Of a DNA stretch of 40,343 nt, positions 5,938-16,604 are shown piece by piece. Location: the NCBI GenBank assembly GCA_902777335.1, contig CACYTF010000025.1:1-40343 (forward strand), given 5' to 3'. The notes under the pieces were generated by a model, which ran no database searches, had not been told where the DNA came from, and saw only the letters and a list, made by a program, of their open reading frames with translations. The DNA is from an uncultured Eubacteriales bacterium. GTDB lineage: Bacteria > Bacillota > Clostridia > Christensenellales > Aristaeellaceae. The translations under genes were made by a program, and so were the position numbers. Position 1 is the stretch's first letter. Every line of letters begins with the position of its first letter.

Positions 5938-8268
5938 TCAAACGCGGCCCGTCTTCCGGCAGCTGATCCGCCGGATATACACCTTCATTCCGGATTCGGT
6001 GAGGGCGAGATAATCCACATCCCGGGCGCCCGCCATGGCAAAGGGGACGGTCACCTTCAACCGTCGTTTTTCATTAAACTGGCTCCTGTATACCGGGACC
6101 TCATTCAAGGTCATCGCGCGTTTGAAGGCCGTGACGCGCAGCGTACACACCAGCGCGTCCTCGCCCGTTTTATCGATCTTCCGCATGGTCTTTTTGGGCA
6201 GCACCAGCTCGTAGGTCACCTCATAGCAGCCCTCGTACAGATCCGCCCTCGGTCCCTTCTTCAGGCGCTTGCCTGTGCCGTTCAGCAGCATGCCGTATTT
6301 GCCGTAGGTGAGGTGGTTCTGCTTGGCTGTCTTTTCAAGATCCACCTGCATCGGCGTGGACCAGTAATCCGTAAGGGCATACCGCGCTCCCAGCGCGTCG
6401 ATGACGGCCGGATCCGCCGTGTACACGGCGTGCGCCTCCGAGATCTGCGCATAGCGGTAGCCCCTCTGGAAGAACACGTTGCGCTCCGACGCCGCGTCCG
6501 TGATCACGGTGGCCCCGTCGTACCGGGCCAGGTCCTCCCCCGCGAGCACCGTGGGGCGTATGCCGCCATAGCGCCGCATGTACACATTGGGCAATGTGTC
6601 CACATACACGCCGCCGGTCGCCGCGCCGACGACGGTCCTCATCGCCTCGTCCTCCGCCTCCAGCGTTGCGGCGCTGTCCGCCGTCGCGCCGGCGATGACC
6701 TGTCCGGTCCAGAGATAGCCGCCGGCACAGAGCAGCACGCACAACAGCGCCGATGCCGCCGTCCTCCAGCAAACCCTTCTGCGCGAGAGGAGCGCGAAGG
6801 CCAGGCTGTACGCCGCCCATACTCCGGCGACGATCGCCGCCAGAGCCAGCAGGATCACCGGCAGCGCCCGGCCGCCGCCCTGCCAGTTCAGCGCGTGGAA
6901 CGCGGTGCGCAACCGCGTCAGCGCCCGCGGTCCCATCAGGAAGAACATGCCGGCCAGCGCCGCCACCGCGATGGCGGAAGCCTCAACGGCCCTCCGGCGC
7001 CCCGGCGCGCCATGCTCCGATTTGATCGCGTTGCCCGGCGCGGGCAGCGGGCCCGGCTCGGGCAGCGAGCCCGGCGCGGGCAGCGAAGCGAACAGCAGCG
7101 CCAGAAACGCGTTGTAATGGATTTCGATGAAGTGGTGCTCGATGATCGAGTGAAACGCGATCAGCGCCAGCGCAATGGCCAGCCGGCGGTGTCCGCAGCG
7201 TATGACCCGCACCGTGGCCGCGACCCACAGCCCGCTCAACGCGAGAAACAGCACCCAGCCATACCGCACGGGGATCAGCACATACGAGCAGTCGATGAAC
7301 GTGTTCGCCAGATTCGGAAATGTGGAAAAGCCGAGGCCGGCCATGCTGAACTTCGCGCCGAAGGGCCGCAGACCGTACTTCTGAACGGCGTTCAGGCACA
7401 GCTGCAGCCGGTCCGTCAGCGCATCGTTCAGCCGCACCATCGCGGGATTGCCCTTCGCGTAGAGGAAAACCATCAGATAGGTCGCCAGGGCAAACAGCGG
7501 CAGCGCCGCCGTCAAAAAGCCGTCGACGCCGCGCTTCACCCACCGCAGCCGGGGCCGCCCATCGATGACCCGCCGTTCGAAGATCAGATACGCGATGGCA
7601 AAGAAGAACAAAAAGCTGCAGATCTGGCTGTTGCGGCTTCCCGTGACGCACAGCGACAGCCCGATGGTGATGAGGCTGATCAGCAGCATCGCCCAATCCG
7701 GCAGCCTGTCCCAGGCCGCCCACAGCGCGATCAGCGCGAACAACACATAGGTGGAGAAATCGGTGGGATAGCAGATGCCCCAGCTGCTGCGCACGCCTCC
7801 CCGACAGTAGACGATATTCTGGACGCAGCCCGTCGACGCTGCCATGAGTGCTATGGCCAGTACGCTCAGCACCGCGACGACGTGGCAGCGAAACAGCTTC
7901 CGGCAGTCGATGCCGATCATGCCAATGAACAGTATGCACAGAAAGTTCAAGAACATGTAGCCGCCCGCGCGATAGGAGAGGTAGCAGATGACAGCCACCG
8001 CCAGGGCGATCCATACCTTGACCCGTTTGAACCCGGTGCACACGACGAGCCTTGCCAATCCCACGCTCATCAGCGCGATCAGGAAAAAACGACTCGTGTT
8101 CTTTGGCCAGGGCAGCGCCAGCGTCGTCACCAGAGACGCACGGTTAAATATATAGCAGCCATACAGAACAGGAAACAGGGCATCGAGCCCTGTTTGAAGC
8201 CTGCGCAGGGCGATGTCCCGGCGCAACGTATCGGTTTTGACGCTCTGCCCATCTCTTTTTACTCTCAT
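5938..8268 (-). CDS. Large membrane protein with a Wzy-like half and a soluble C-terminal domain
   Basis: This protein of about 776 residues is the last gene of the polysaccharide operon. The first half carries roughly ten hydrophobic helices. A loop and helix stretch reading TGSRNSQICSF and a later FGLRPFGAKF-like region recall Wzy/O-antigen ligase-type proteins, which join oligosaccharide units outside the membrane. A Pro/Gly-rich linker made of three 18-bp DNA repeats follows, then two or three more helices and a C-terminal domain of about 240 residues. That domain has VYVDTLPNVYMRRYGG and VTYELVLPKK and is probably extracytoplasmic. I do not recognise the C-terminal fold. The ATG at 8268 is used; its AGGAG is about 16 bases away. 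A TTG at 8298, overlapping the upstream gene by 17 bases, is an alternative. Polymerase or ligase function is inferred from topology and context. Confidence 0.6.
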   Translation of the reverse strand: MRVKRDGQSVKTDTLRRDIALRRLQTGLDALFPVLYGCYIFNRASLVTTLALPWPKNTSRFFLIALMSVGLARLVVCTGFKRVKVWIALAVAVICYLSYRAGGYMFLNFLCILFIGMIGIDCRKLFRCHVVAVLSVLAIALMAASTGCVQNIVYCRGGVRSSWGICYPTDFSTYVLFALIALWAAWDRLPDWAMLLISLITIGLSLCVTGSRNSQICSFLFFFAIAYLIFERRVIDGRPRLRWVKRGVDGFLTAALPLFALATYLMVFLYAKGNPAMVRLNDALTDRLQLCLNAVQKYGLRPFGAKFSMAGLGFSTFPNLANTFIDCSYVLIPVRYGWVLFLALSGLWVAATVRVIRCGHRRLAIALALIAFHSIIEHHFIEIHYNAFLALLFASLPAPGSLPEPGPLPAPGNAIKSEHGAPGRRRAVEASAIAVAALAGMFFLMGPRALTRLRTAFHALNWQGGGRALPVILLALAAIVAGVWAAYSLAFALLSRRRVCWRTAASALLCVLLCAGGYLWTGQVIAGATADSAATLEAEDEAMRTVVGAATGGVYVDTLPNVYMRRYGGIRPTVLAGEDLARYDGATVITDAASERNVFFQRGYRYAQISEAHAVYTADPAVIDALGARYALTDYWSTPMQVDLEKTAKQNHLTYGKYGMLLNGTGKRLKKGPRADLYEGCYEVTYELVLPKKTMRKIDKTGEDALVCTLRVTAFKRAMTLNEVPVYRSQFNEKRRLKVTVPFAMAGARDVDYLALTESGMKVYIRRISCRKTGRV
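7033..7086. repeat. Three 18-bp tandem repeats coding a Pro-Gly linker
   Basis: Three near-identical 18-bp units beginning GCCCGG and ending GGGCAGCG(A/G) lie in tandem at 7033-7050, 7051-7068 and 7069-7086. On the minus strand they encode SLPxPG/PLPAPG motifs between two membrane segments of the Wzy-like protein. The unit is a multiple of three, so copy changes alter linker length without breaking the frame. Confidence 0.85.
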
Positions 8269-8281
8269 GGATTCTGCCCGT

Positions 8282-9661
<1,380 letters not shown>

Positions 9662-9679
9662 ATCAGCATTGTTCTGTCA

Positions 9680-11614
9680 TCATTGGATATAGTAATTCTT
9701 CATGATGATCCGCATATCCTCATGGGCGGATTGCGCGTCACCGATGTACGCGTGGATGTAATAGATCCCCTTTTCACCGTGATCTTCCAGCGGAACCCGG
9801 CACTGCCACAGCCCCTCCGCGTCCGGCTCGCCGCGGTAATCCCGCACATCGTTTTGCCAGTGCGGCCTGCCCCACACCCGGAACCACAGGTATTGACCCT
9901 CCTGTACGTCGCAGCGGGAGGTGATGTACATCTGACTGCCATCCTCGGACAGCGCGATGTCGATGTCCCTGGTCCTGAAGCCCTGGTCCGACGGCATCGA
10001 AACCGCGAAATACTGAAGGATCCGGTTCAGTACCGCCTTTCTTTCCGAGCTTGGCACCTTTTTACCCGGCACCTTACCGGTTTTGCTCACGGAGGACCCG
10101 TCAAAGAAAAAGCGGTCGAAGGGCAATTCCTCGCCGCCCTCATCGGGCATGAACAGCGTTCGGCCCAAAAAGGCGTTTGGAGCGGACAGGTCGATGTAAT
10201 CCAACAGCGTCGGCGCCAGATCCAGGCTGTTTCTGCCCTGCGCGTCGACGACCTCCGGCTCCACGCCGTTCCAGTACATCATCAGCGGAATCCGGTCCAT
10301 CTCTGTATGATGGCGCCGATAATCCGGGAATGTATCGGTAAACGCGGCGTCGGCATAGGTGGCGTGGTCCGTGGTAATGACGACAATGGTATCATCCTTC
10401 AGATCACTCTGCCCGAAGCGCTCCATGAACCTGCCGATCTGCACGTCTATGTTGCGGAACTTGTTCAGCTCCGGATTGCTTCCGTCCCCGAAAACCTCGT
10501 CCGGGCTGTCGAAGGATACGTGGGTCCCCAGGGTGTAGACCGCGGTGAAAAACGGCTGACCGGCGCCGTGCTGCTCGACGATCATGTCGAACAGGCGGTC
10601 CAGGGCGTCCCGGTCGGTGATGTAGTCCAGCGTGGTGTACGCCTGGGTCACCCAGTCGGTCTCGGAGATAAAGCGGTCAAAGCCCATACCCTCCAGATAG
10701 CGGGTAAAGTCGGCGTTGTTGGGCTCGGTATTGAAAAAAGCGGTGCGGTAGCCCATGTCATGCAGCACGCTGTGCAGGGAGATCAGCTGGTTTGAGTCCC
10801 TGTCCGAAAACTGATGCCCCGAATACAACTGCCCGATCAGGCCCCTGTAGGTCGCGAACGTATGGTTGTAATAATTCTCGAAGAAGAGCGTCCGCCGCTC
10901 GAGGGCAGCGATGTTGGGCATGATGCTACGCTCGTCCTCCACCACGCTCTGGGACAGGCCCTCGATAAATATCAGCACGATGTTGGGCCGCGCGGGCAGC
11001 GCCTCCGGCTTCGCCCGGCCATCGTCCACGCCCGGGCGGTAGAACTGGGCCACGTCCGCGTCGGCCCCGCCCCGGTCCTGTATACCGGCGCGCATCCTGC
11101 TAAAGTCCGCGCCCTCCTTCACCAGCCTGTCCACCCCCGCCAGGGGAGACCATCCGGCGCCCAAGATCAGCAGCGCGCACAGCCACGCCCCGCCGGCGAC
11201 ACCCAACACCTTCCAATTCCGATGTTTTTTCATCGGCAGGGCAGGCATGGGCAGCAGCAATATCACCAGCATCGGAACGAGCAGCAAAAGATAGGTCGAG
11301 AAATCGCCGCTGAGGTCCTGCACCGAGACCAGGTTCGTCACCATCAGCAGTGTAATAAACGAGTTCCCGAAGCGCATCACCAGCATCTGGGCGTTGAACG
11401 CCAGCAGCAGCAGAAAATGCACCGCGTGCCCCACCGCCGGCAACACGTTCAAGAGCGCGTTTGAAAGCGCCCAGATCAGGCCCAGCTCCAATATCCCCAC
11501 CGCAAAAAGCCGCCAATCGGAGACGGCGCAGGCCGCCATCACGGTGGTCATGACGGAGAAGGCGTATTTTAAAGTGGGAATGAGCACTTTGGCGCGATTG
11601 TTCTTAGTTGACAT
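9680..11614 (-). CDS. LTA-synthase-like sulfatase-fold phosphotransferase
   Basis: This 644-residue protein has five N-terminal membrane helices (to about residue 155) and a large extracytoplasmic alkaline-phosphatase/sulfatase domain. Metal and catalytic features are visible: NIVLIFIEGLS with Glu218, the probable nucleophile Thr255 in HTFATYRG, and ITTDHATYAD with an Asp-His pair. Relatives move phosphoglycerol (lipoteichoic acid synthase, OpgB-type) or phosphoethanolamine onto glycans. An extra C-terminal beta-rich region of about 130 residues is present. Placed in a polysaccharide operon, it most likely decorates the glycan outside the cell with phosphoglycerol, rather than making lipoteichoic acid itself. 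That role is inference. Ribosome binding before the ATG at 11614 looks weak. Confidence 0.8.
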   Translation of the reverse strand: MSTKNNRAKVLIPTLKYAFSVMTTVMAACAVSDWRLFAVGILELGLIWALSNALLNVLPAVGHAVHFLLLLAFNAQMLVMRFGNSFITLLMVTNLVSVQDLSGDFSTYLLLLVPMLVILLLPMPALPMKKHRNWKVLGVAGGAWLCALLILGAGWSPLAGVDRLVKEGADFSRMRAGIQDRGGADADVAQFYRPGVDDGRAKPEALPARPNIVLIFIEGLSQSVVEDERSIMPNIAALERRTLFFENYYNHTFATYRGLIGQLYSGHQFSDRDSNQLISLHSVLHDMGYRTAFFNTEPNNADFTRYLEGMGFDRFISETDWVTQAYTTLDYITDRDALDRLFDMIVEQHGAGQPFFTAVYTLGTHVSFDSPDEVFGDGSNPELNKFRNIDVQIGRFMERFGQSDLKDDTIVVITTDHATYADAAFTDTFPDYRRHHTEMDRIPLMMYWNGVEPEVVDAQGRNSLDLAPTLLDYIDLSAPNAFLGRTLFMPDEGGEELPFDRFFFDGSSVSKTGKVPGKKVPSSERKAVLNRILQYFAVSMPSDQGFRTRDIDIALSEDGSQMYITSRCDVQEGQYLWFRVWGRPHWQNDVRDYRGEPDAEGLWQCRVPLEDHGEKGIYYIHAYIGDAQSAHEDMRIIMKNYYIQ

Positions 11615-11707
11615 TTACAGCAAGATGGGAACGCCTGCAAAGCGTCCATGACGATGTATCGGCGATTCGGTTGTTTGGGGTACATTGGGTGTTTTTCTTC
11701 TCAACAG

Positions 11708-12808
11708 TCAAATCCTGAATGCATTGATCGTGTCGATCACGTGCGATATCTCTGCCTCAGTCATCCCATAATACATCGGTATACTGAGCTCTGTACGGCT
11801 GATTTCCTCGGCAATCGGGAAATCACCTTCCTTGAAGCCGAGGTCCGCGTAACACTTCTGCAGATGCATGGGGATAGGATAATGCTTGTTCGTTCCGATA
11901 CCGGCGTCGGTCAGGAAGCGCTCAAGCTGGTCTCTGTTTTTGCAGCGAATCGCAAAGATGTGCCACACCGGAACATAGGCCTCTTCCACGGTGGGAAGCG
12001 TCACGAGCGGGTTGCTGATTTCGCTCATATACCTTTGGGCGATTCGGCGCCGTTCTTCGTTCATCTTGTCCAGAACGGGCAGCTTGGCGGCGAGGAACGC
12101 AGCCTGCATCTCGTCCAGTCTGCTGTTGTTTCCCTTGTAAATATGATGATACTTGTAATCAGAACCGTAGTTGCCCAAAGCCCTGATTTTTTGAGCCAAC
12201 CCCTCATCATTCGTCACAGTGGCTCCGGCATCGCCGAGGGCGCCCAGGTTTTTCCCAGGATAGAAGCTGAATCCCGCAGCATCTCCGAATGTTCCCACCT
12301 TCCGGCCTTTGTACGTCGCCCCATGGGCCTGCGCACAGTCCTCGACCACCTTCAGATGGTGCACGCGCGCAATATCCATGATCGGGTCCATATCGCAAGC
12401 CTGTCCGTACAGGTGTACGGGCATGATTGCCTTTGTGTTACCTGTGATGGCTGCTTCAATTCTGTCAGGATCAATGTTGAAGGTCTCAATTTTGGGTTCC
12501 ACGAAAACAGGCTTCGCGCCAACATAGGTAACTGCCAAGGCTGTAGCGATATAAGTATTGGACGGAACAATGACCTCGTCGCCTTCTCCAATCTCCAACG
12601 CCTTCAGGGCGAGCATGAGCGCGTCCAACCCGTTTCCCACGCCGACACAATAATGGACACCGCAATATTCAGCAAAAGCCTTTTCAAAGGCTTCGTCTTC
12701 AACCCCTTCAATATACCAGGAACGGCTGAATACCCTGTCAAACGCCTGCCTCAGTTCGCTGTCAAGTTCTCTCTCCATCGGAAGAAAGGAAACAAACGGT
12801 ATCTTCAT
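11708..12808 (-). CDS. DegT/DnrJ/EryC1 sugar aminotransferase (dTDP-3-keto-6-deoxyhexose type)
   Basis: This 366-residue PLP enzyme belongs to the sugar aminotransferase family. The PLP-binding Lys186 lies in [23 protein letters not shown] (155-164) supplies the cofactor aspartate, and [10 protein letters not shown] (81-90) is the usual early motif. It starts at 12808 with GAGGTG upstream, only 4 bases after the stop of a 3,4-ketoisomerase gene. That pairing defines the FdtB/QdtB route: isomerase turns dTDP-4-keto-6-deoxyglucose into the 3-keto sugar, and this enzyme aminates C3. The product would be dTDP-3-amino-3,6-dideoxy-D-galactose or -glucose. Which epimer cannot be read from sequence. 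Family certainty is high and substrate inference is good from context. Confidence 0.88.
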   Translation of the reverse strand: MKIPFVSFLPMERELDSELRQAFDRVFSRSWYIEGVEDEAFEKAFAEYCGVHYCVGVGNGLDALMLALKALEIGEGDEVIVPSNTYIATALAVTYVGAKPVFVEPKIETFNIDPDRIEAAITGNTKAIMPVHLYGQACDMDPIMDIARVHHLKVVEDCAQAHGATYKGRKVGTFGDAAGFSFYPGKNLGALGDAGATVTNDEGLAQKIRALGNYGSDYKYHHIYKGNNSRLDEMQAAFLAAKLPVLDKMNEERRRIAQRYMSEISNPLVTLPTVEEAYVPVWHIFAIRCKNRDQLERFLTDAGIGTNKHYPIPMHLQKCYADLGFKEGDFPIAEEISRTELSIPMYYGMTEAEISHVIDTINAFRI

Positions 12809-12812
12809 CACT

Positions 12813-13241
12813 TTACACCTCGCTTGCAGCGTTCTGCTCCGCGCATTCCTGCACATGTTTCAGAAACACATCATAGTCCCGGATATAATCTGATTCATCA
12901 TACAGCTCCGACGCCAGGACCATCAACACGGCATCCGGGCTGAAATCGAACATTTCCCGCCACATGAGGTGGGACACATAGAGCCCTTCATAGGGTTTTT
13001 CAAGCGGGATGACCTTTTTCTCACTCCCATTGTCGAGCATGATCTTGCAACTCCCGTGGATGCAGATCAGTATCTGTTCAAGGGATTTATGGGCATGATA
13101 TCCCCGCGTCACACCCTTTCCGGTATCGTACATGTAGTAAACGCGCTTGATTCTGAAGGGAATATCCTTGAACTCTTCCAGTGCAACCAATTGGCCTCTG
13201 TCGTCGCCGTGTGGCTGAAATACATATTTGACAACCTGCAT
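12813..13241 (-). CDS. dTDP-4-keto-6-deoxyhexose 3,4-ketoisomerase (FdtA/QdtA, WxcM-like)
   Basis: This 142-residue cupin has the family hallmarks: an early [12 protein letters not shown], the [11 protein letters not shown] segment with catalytic His49 and His51, and a C-terminal [18 protein letters not shown]. FdtA/QdtA enzymes shift the keto group of dTDP-4-keto-6-deoxyglucose from C4 to C3, supplying the aminotransferase encoded immediately downstream. The ATG at 13241 is chosen because GAGGTGAGG lies just upstream. A GTG nine bases earlier would be inside that ribosome binding site. The galactose-type (FdtA) and glucose-type (QdtA) enzymes differ in C4 stereochemistry and I cannot separate them by eye. 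Its substrate is made by RmlA and RmlB in the same operon. Confidence 0.88.
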   Translation of the reverse strand: MQVVKYVFQPHGDDRGQLVALEEFKDIPFRIKRVYYMYDTGKGVTRGYHAHKSLEQILICIHGSCKIMLDNGSEKKVIPLEKPYEGLYVSHLMWREMFDFSPDAVLMVLASELYDESDYIRDYDVFLKHVQECAEQNAASEV

Positions 13242-13246
13242 CGTCC

Positions 13247-14197
13247 TCACCTCTGTTTATTGCGTAATGCCATTCTCATGTTCCCAAGCTTGATGTATAA
13301 GAAGAAGAGACCATACTTCATATAGGCCTTTGCCTTTTCCGCTGCACTGTATTTGCCCCATTCAGCCTTGGCCATATACGCCTGCAAGCCTCCGCTTTTC
13401 AAGGCGTTGTATACCGGCTGAAAAACGCCCATTCTCCTGTCGTAGGGAAAAATATAGTTCTGATAGATGATAAACAAGTCTTTCATGAACTGAACACCAT
13501 AGCTCCCCGCGCTGGACACACCGTCCAGCTGATACCGGATCAGTACATCATCCATGAACCCGATTTTTTCTTGGTTCCTGCATAGTGTGATCCAATATGG
13601 ATAGTCTTCGATCAGCTTCACGTCCTCATGGAAAAAACCGTTGCGCTCAAACAGCTCCCTGGTCGCGCACCAGGCGGGGGCAGGCAGGCAGTTGCGCGCA
13701 CAGAGCCTGTCGCACAGTTGCTCACAGCTGAATGATCGAAGGAGATCGTAGTTTTCCTCGCACGAAGCAAGATGCTTCACGATCGTGCCGTCAGGCGTAA
13801 TACCTTCAAGCTTTGAAAAAACAATCCGCACTTTGTGCTCTTCCAGATAGCGGGCATACCGGCTCAGCGCATCAGGGCAGGCCAATACGTCTCCGCCGCC
13901 CAACGCCTTAAAAAACTCGCCGTTGGCTTTATTCACCGCATTATTGATGTTCTTAACGGTTCCCTGATTCTGGGGCAGATGTGAGTAGACGATGTTTTCA
14001 ACATTTTCAGGCTTATTGGCCTCAATGTAGCTTCTGATTTCATCTATCGCGTCGTAATAATTCTCGGAGCCATCATCAGAGAGTATCAACTCAATGCGGG
14101 GATAGTCCTGTTGAAAGACGCTTTCAACAGTCTTGATCACGCCCCCAAAACGCTTATAGGTAATGACGGCAAACGAAAACAGCTTCTCTTCACGCAT
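13247..14197 (-). CDS. Glycosyltransferase family 2
   Basis: This 316-residue protein begins with the GT-A fold: FAVITYKRFGGVIKTVESV, LILSDDGS (the nucleotide-binding acidic pair) and later ALGGGDVLACPDAL, which replaces the usual DxD with GGD. A C-terminal YMKYGLFFLYIKLGNMRMA helix may touch the membrane. It should transfer a sugar from a nucleotide donor to a lipid-linked acceptor on the inner face. Donor and acceptor are unknown. The stop lies 6 bases before the ketoisomerase start, and AGGAGG precedes the ATG at 14197. The sequence is clearly richer in A/T than the rml genes upstream in the operon. Proximity to the amino sugar genes makes that sugar a candidate donor. Confidence 0.85.
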   Translation of the reverse strand: MREEKLFSFAVITYKRFGGVIKTVESVFQQDYPRIELILSDDGSENYYDAIDEIRSYIEANKPENVENIVYSHLPQNQGTVKNINNAVNKANGEFFKALGGGDVLACPDALSRYARYLEEHKVRIVFSKLEGITPDGTIVKHLASCEENYDLLRSFSCEQLCDRLCARNCLPAPAWCATRELFERNGFFHEDVKLIEDYPYWITLCRNQEKIGFMDDVLIRYQLDGVSSAGSYGVQFMKDLFIIYQNYIFPYDRRMGVFQPVYNALKSGGLQAYMAKAEWGKYSAAEKAKAYMKYGLFFLYIKLGNMRMALRNKQR

Positions 14198-14215
14198 TCT
14201 CTTACCGACCTCCTG

Positions 14216-15481
14216 TCATCGATTGACAGTCATCGTCTTACTGTGTAATCCCCGCATCACGCTGATCAATAGTATGAGCATAACGGTCATCATAACCACA
14301 CCGTACAGCATCGCCGCACCGCCAAGCCCATAGCTCTCAACGAGAGGCCTGGATACGATCAGGCTGACAATGACCGCGACCGCATATGCGATGATGATCC
14401 GATTCTGTTTTCTCATGATCGTCACGACGACCGAGAAGAAAGTTGCCAATGCCGTTACGCCGCCCAGCAGCATCAGAGCCGACAACAGCTTCTTGTATAC
14501 CCTCAAATCAACGCCATATACGAAGCCGAGTAATTCACATCCGCACAGATACCCTCCCGCAGCTGCCAGCAGTGTGATCAACAGCAAAACAAGCACATGA
14601 ATGCGAACGCTTTTTATCAGCCTTCCCTTTTCTCCGGCAAGCCACCATTTCCCCATCTCCGCAACCACCGGATTGAAGATGAACATGCTTAAGACATTGA
14701 TCGCAAAAACGGGTAAAAAAAGAATATTGAATATCCCTTGAATATCCGACGATAAAACCATGTCGATCGCATACTTGGGCGAATTTACAATATAATTTTG
14801 CAGCAGTGCGCTGACGCACAGCGGCAGGCAAGCCCAGAGCAGCTTACCCACATTCTGGAATTCAAAGCGAAAATCCAACGAAGAGAACGCCTTTTTCATG
14901 ATCACCACAAAACCGGCCAGCACCACTGCGGAAGCTGACAGCATCAAGAGTGAGGTGAAGAACAAGTCCCTTGTGGCAACATATCCGATGATGAAAAACA
15001 GAGATGCGATCGCTATCCTCGCTGTCTTGGCAAAGGAAGCAATGTCCAATCTTCCCTCCTTCTGCACCAACCCATGCACCACATCTTCGATTCCATCGGT
15101 GATACGGTATCCGACAAAGAATAAGACAACGGAAACAGAGCGTACGTCGTGATAGCTGATGAGGCCATATGCGCATCCCACCACGAGCATCAACCCACAG
15201 GAAAGGATGCGCGAAGTCCAGTAGTTTCTGAATGTGTATTCATTTTTCGCGTCAGAAACCTGAAAATTGCGCATGTTATAGTTGCCAATGGACGACAGCA
15301 TATGCGTATTGGCATATATCAGTGAAAAGACACCCGCTTCAATCAGGTTCCCACACCTTGTAATAACAATCAGCAGAACAGCGGATTGTATCGAATAGAT
15401 TGCATTTGCGGCGAAGTTCCAAAAATACGTACTGCGAACAATACCCGCCCTGTTGTCATTCGTCAACCAGTTCCTAAACAC
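14216..15481 (-). CDS. Wzx-type polysaccharide flippase
   Basis: This 421-residue integral membrane protein has about twelve hydrophobic helices and few charged loops, and starts with TYFWNFAANAIYSIQSAVLL, typical of the polysaccharide transport (PST/Wzx, MOP superfamily) family. Such proteins flip undecaprenyl-linked repeat units across the membrane for polymerisation outside. The start is a GTG at 15481 with TAGG eight bases before it and AAGGGG further up. It sits between a GT2 gene and the GT2/DUF2304 pair. It is notable because the same operon also encodes an ABC exporter, so two export routes are present. Family call is based on helix pattern and length, since the family has no strict motif. 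Confidence 0.8.
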   Translation of the reverse strand: MFRNWLTNDNRAGIVRSTYFWNFAANAIYSIQSAVLLIVITRCGNLIEAGVFSLIYANTHMLSSIGNYNMRNFQVSDAKNEYTFRNYWTSRILSCGLMLVVGCAYGLISYHDVRSVSVVLFFVGYRITDGIEDVVHGLVQKEGRLDIASFAKTARIAIASLFFIIGYVATRDLFFTSLLMLSASAVVLAGFVVIMKKAFSSLDFRFEFQNVGKLLWACLPLCVSALLQNYIVNSPKYAIDMVLSSDIQGIFNILFLPVFAINVLSMFIFNPVVAEMGKWWLAGEKGRLIKSVRIHVLVLLLITLLAAAGGYLCGCELLGFVYGVDLRVYKKLLSALMLLGGVTALATFFSVVVTIMRKQNRIIIAYAVAVIVSLIVSRPLVESYGLGGAAMLYGVVMMTVMLILLISVMRGLHSKTMTVNR

Positions 15482-15546
15482 TAAAAAAACCTACCCCTTA
15501 ATGCATGTAGATACGTATTCCGAGAATCTCACTTCATTGTGTACTC

Positions 15547-15888
15547 TCATTTTCCCGCTTCCTCTTCCTGAGATATCGCGACCGACTGGATCGTTTGGGT
15601 GATCTGGGAATTCAGCTTGGAAATTTTCTGATCCTGTGAGAATATCTTGATCAGCAACAGGAAGATCACCACCAGGAAGACCAGATTTGCTGCGCTTTGT
15701 ACTCCAATCCAATTCGAAACCGCGATGGCAATTCCAGGAAACACGCCCAATATAACCAGGACTACCGAAAAGAGCAGCCAATACACCGAGTCTTCCGTGC
15801 GCATCTTGCTCTTGCGAATGCGCCTGAGAACATATACGGTCGTCAAAACAGAACCGATGATCAGAATCACTCTCATTGCCCAAGACAC
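15547..15888 (-). CDS. DUF2304 membrane protein
   Basis: This 113-residue protein has three hydrophobic segments (about 5-20, 37-57 and 68-85) and a charged region (RRIRKSKMRTEDSVYWLLF) characteristic of DUF2304. Its C-terminus, FSQDQKISKLNSQITQTIQS, is a likely coiled coil. DUF2304 genes commonly follow a dolichol-phosphate-mannose-synthase-like GT2 gene in polysaccharide loci, as here, and probably anchor or modulate that enzyme. The function is not established. The start is a GTG at 15888 with AGGAG nine bases upstream. It overlaps the stop of the GT2 gene by one base, so the pair is translationally coupled. Confidence 0.82.
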   Translation of the reverse strand: MSWAMRVILIIGSVLTTVYVLRRIRKSKMRTEDSVYWLLFSVVLVILGVFPGIAIAVSNWIGVQSAANLVFLVVIFLLLIKIFSQDQKISKLNSQITQTIQSVAISQEEEAGK

Positions 15889-16583
15889 TATAGCTCACTC
15901 CTCTTCCGCACCCACTGTATGAAGATGATATTCATGCACATCTGGGTCATATACTGGATTGACCGTCCGAGATTCAGATAGCTCTCTCCCGCCGTTCTCT
16001 CCCGCATCGACACCTGCATTTCCTGAACTCTCGCCCCGCTTCTCAGCAGATAGGCCACTGTATCCGGTTCGGGGGTGTAATTCACCCCATAGGCCATATG
16101 ATAGAGCAGCCGCCTTCCATATAACCGCATTCCGGAAGTGGGATCCTTGATGGTCACGCCGGTAGTCAGCTTTATCGCTCGTTCAATAATCGCACTGCCA
16201 AGCATTCTCAGTGTGTTCGGCTTCTTCTGAGTGACAAAGCGCGAACCGATGATAATATCCGTCTTTGTCTCTTCCATCGTATCAATCATCTGTTGGATAT
16301 AGCTCGGATCATGCTGACCGTCCCCATCGATCTGGATCGCGGCATCATAGCCCTTTTCATAGGCATATCGCATACCGGTTTGGACAGCGCCGGAAAGGCC
16401 CAAGTTGGCTGGAAGCGCCAGAAGATGATAGCCGTGCCCCTTGCAAATGCTGACCGTGTTATCCATTGAGCCGTCATTTACAATGATGTAATCGCATTGT
16501 GGAACCACAGCCTTCAGCTCTTCTATCACGCGTACGATATTTTCCGCCTCATTGTAGGCCGGAATGACAATCAGCGTTTTCAT
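15888..16583 (-). CDS. Glycosyltransferase family 2, polyprenyl-phosphate sugar synthase type
   Basis: This 231-residue enzyme looks like dolichol/polyprenyl-phosphate mannose synthase. It has the entry motif VIPAYNEAENIVRVI, the nucleotide-binding VNDGSMDNT, the metal-binding QIDGDGQHDP and the SRF...KDPTSGMRLYGR acceptor region. It lacks extra membrane domains, so the neighbouring DUF2304 protein probably supplies the membrane contact. It may make a polyprenyl-phosphate-linked sugar used for side-branch decoration outside the cell. The ATG at 16583 fits AAGGG eight bases upstream. Two earlier starts (16589 and 16592) overlap that site. It follows the thiolase gene by 21 bases. Confidence 0.85.
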   Translation of the reverse strand: MKTLIVIPAYNEAENIVRVIEELKAVVPQCDYIIVNDGSMDNTVSICKGHGYHLLALPANLGLSGAVQTGMRYAYEKGYDAAIQIDGDGQHDPSYIQQMIDTMEETKTDIIIGSRFVTQKKPNTLRMLGSAIIERAIKLTTGVTIKDPTSGMRLYGRRLLYHMAYGVNYTPEPDTVAYLLRSGARVQEMQVSMRERTAGESYLNLGRSIQYMTQMCMNIIFIQWVRKRSEL

Positions 16584-16604
16584 TCGCATCACCCTTATTC
16601 AGAT

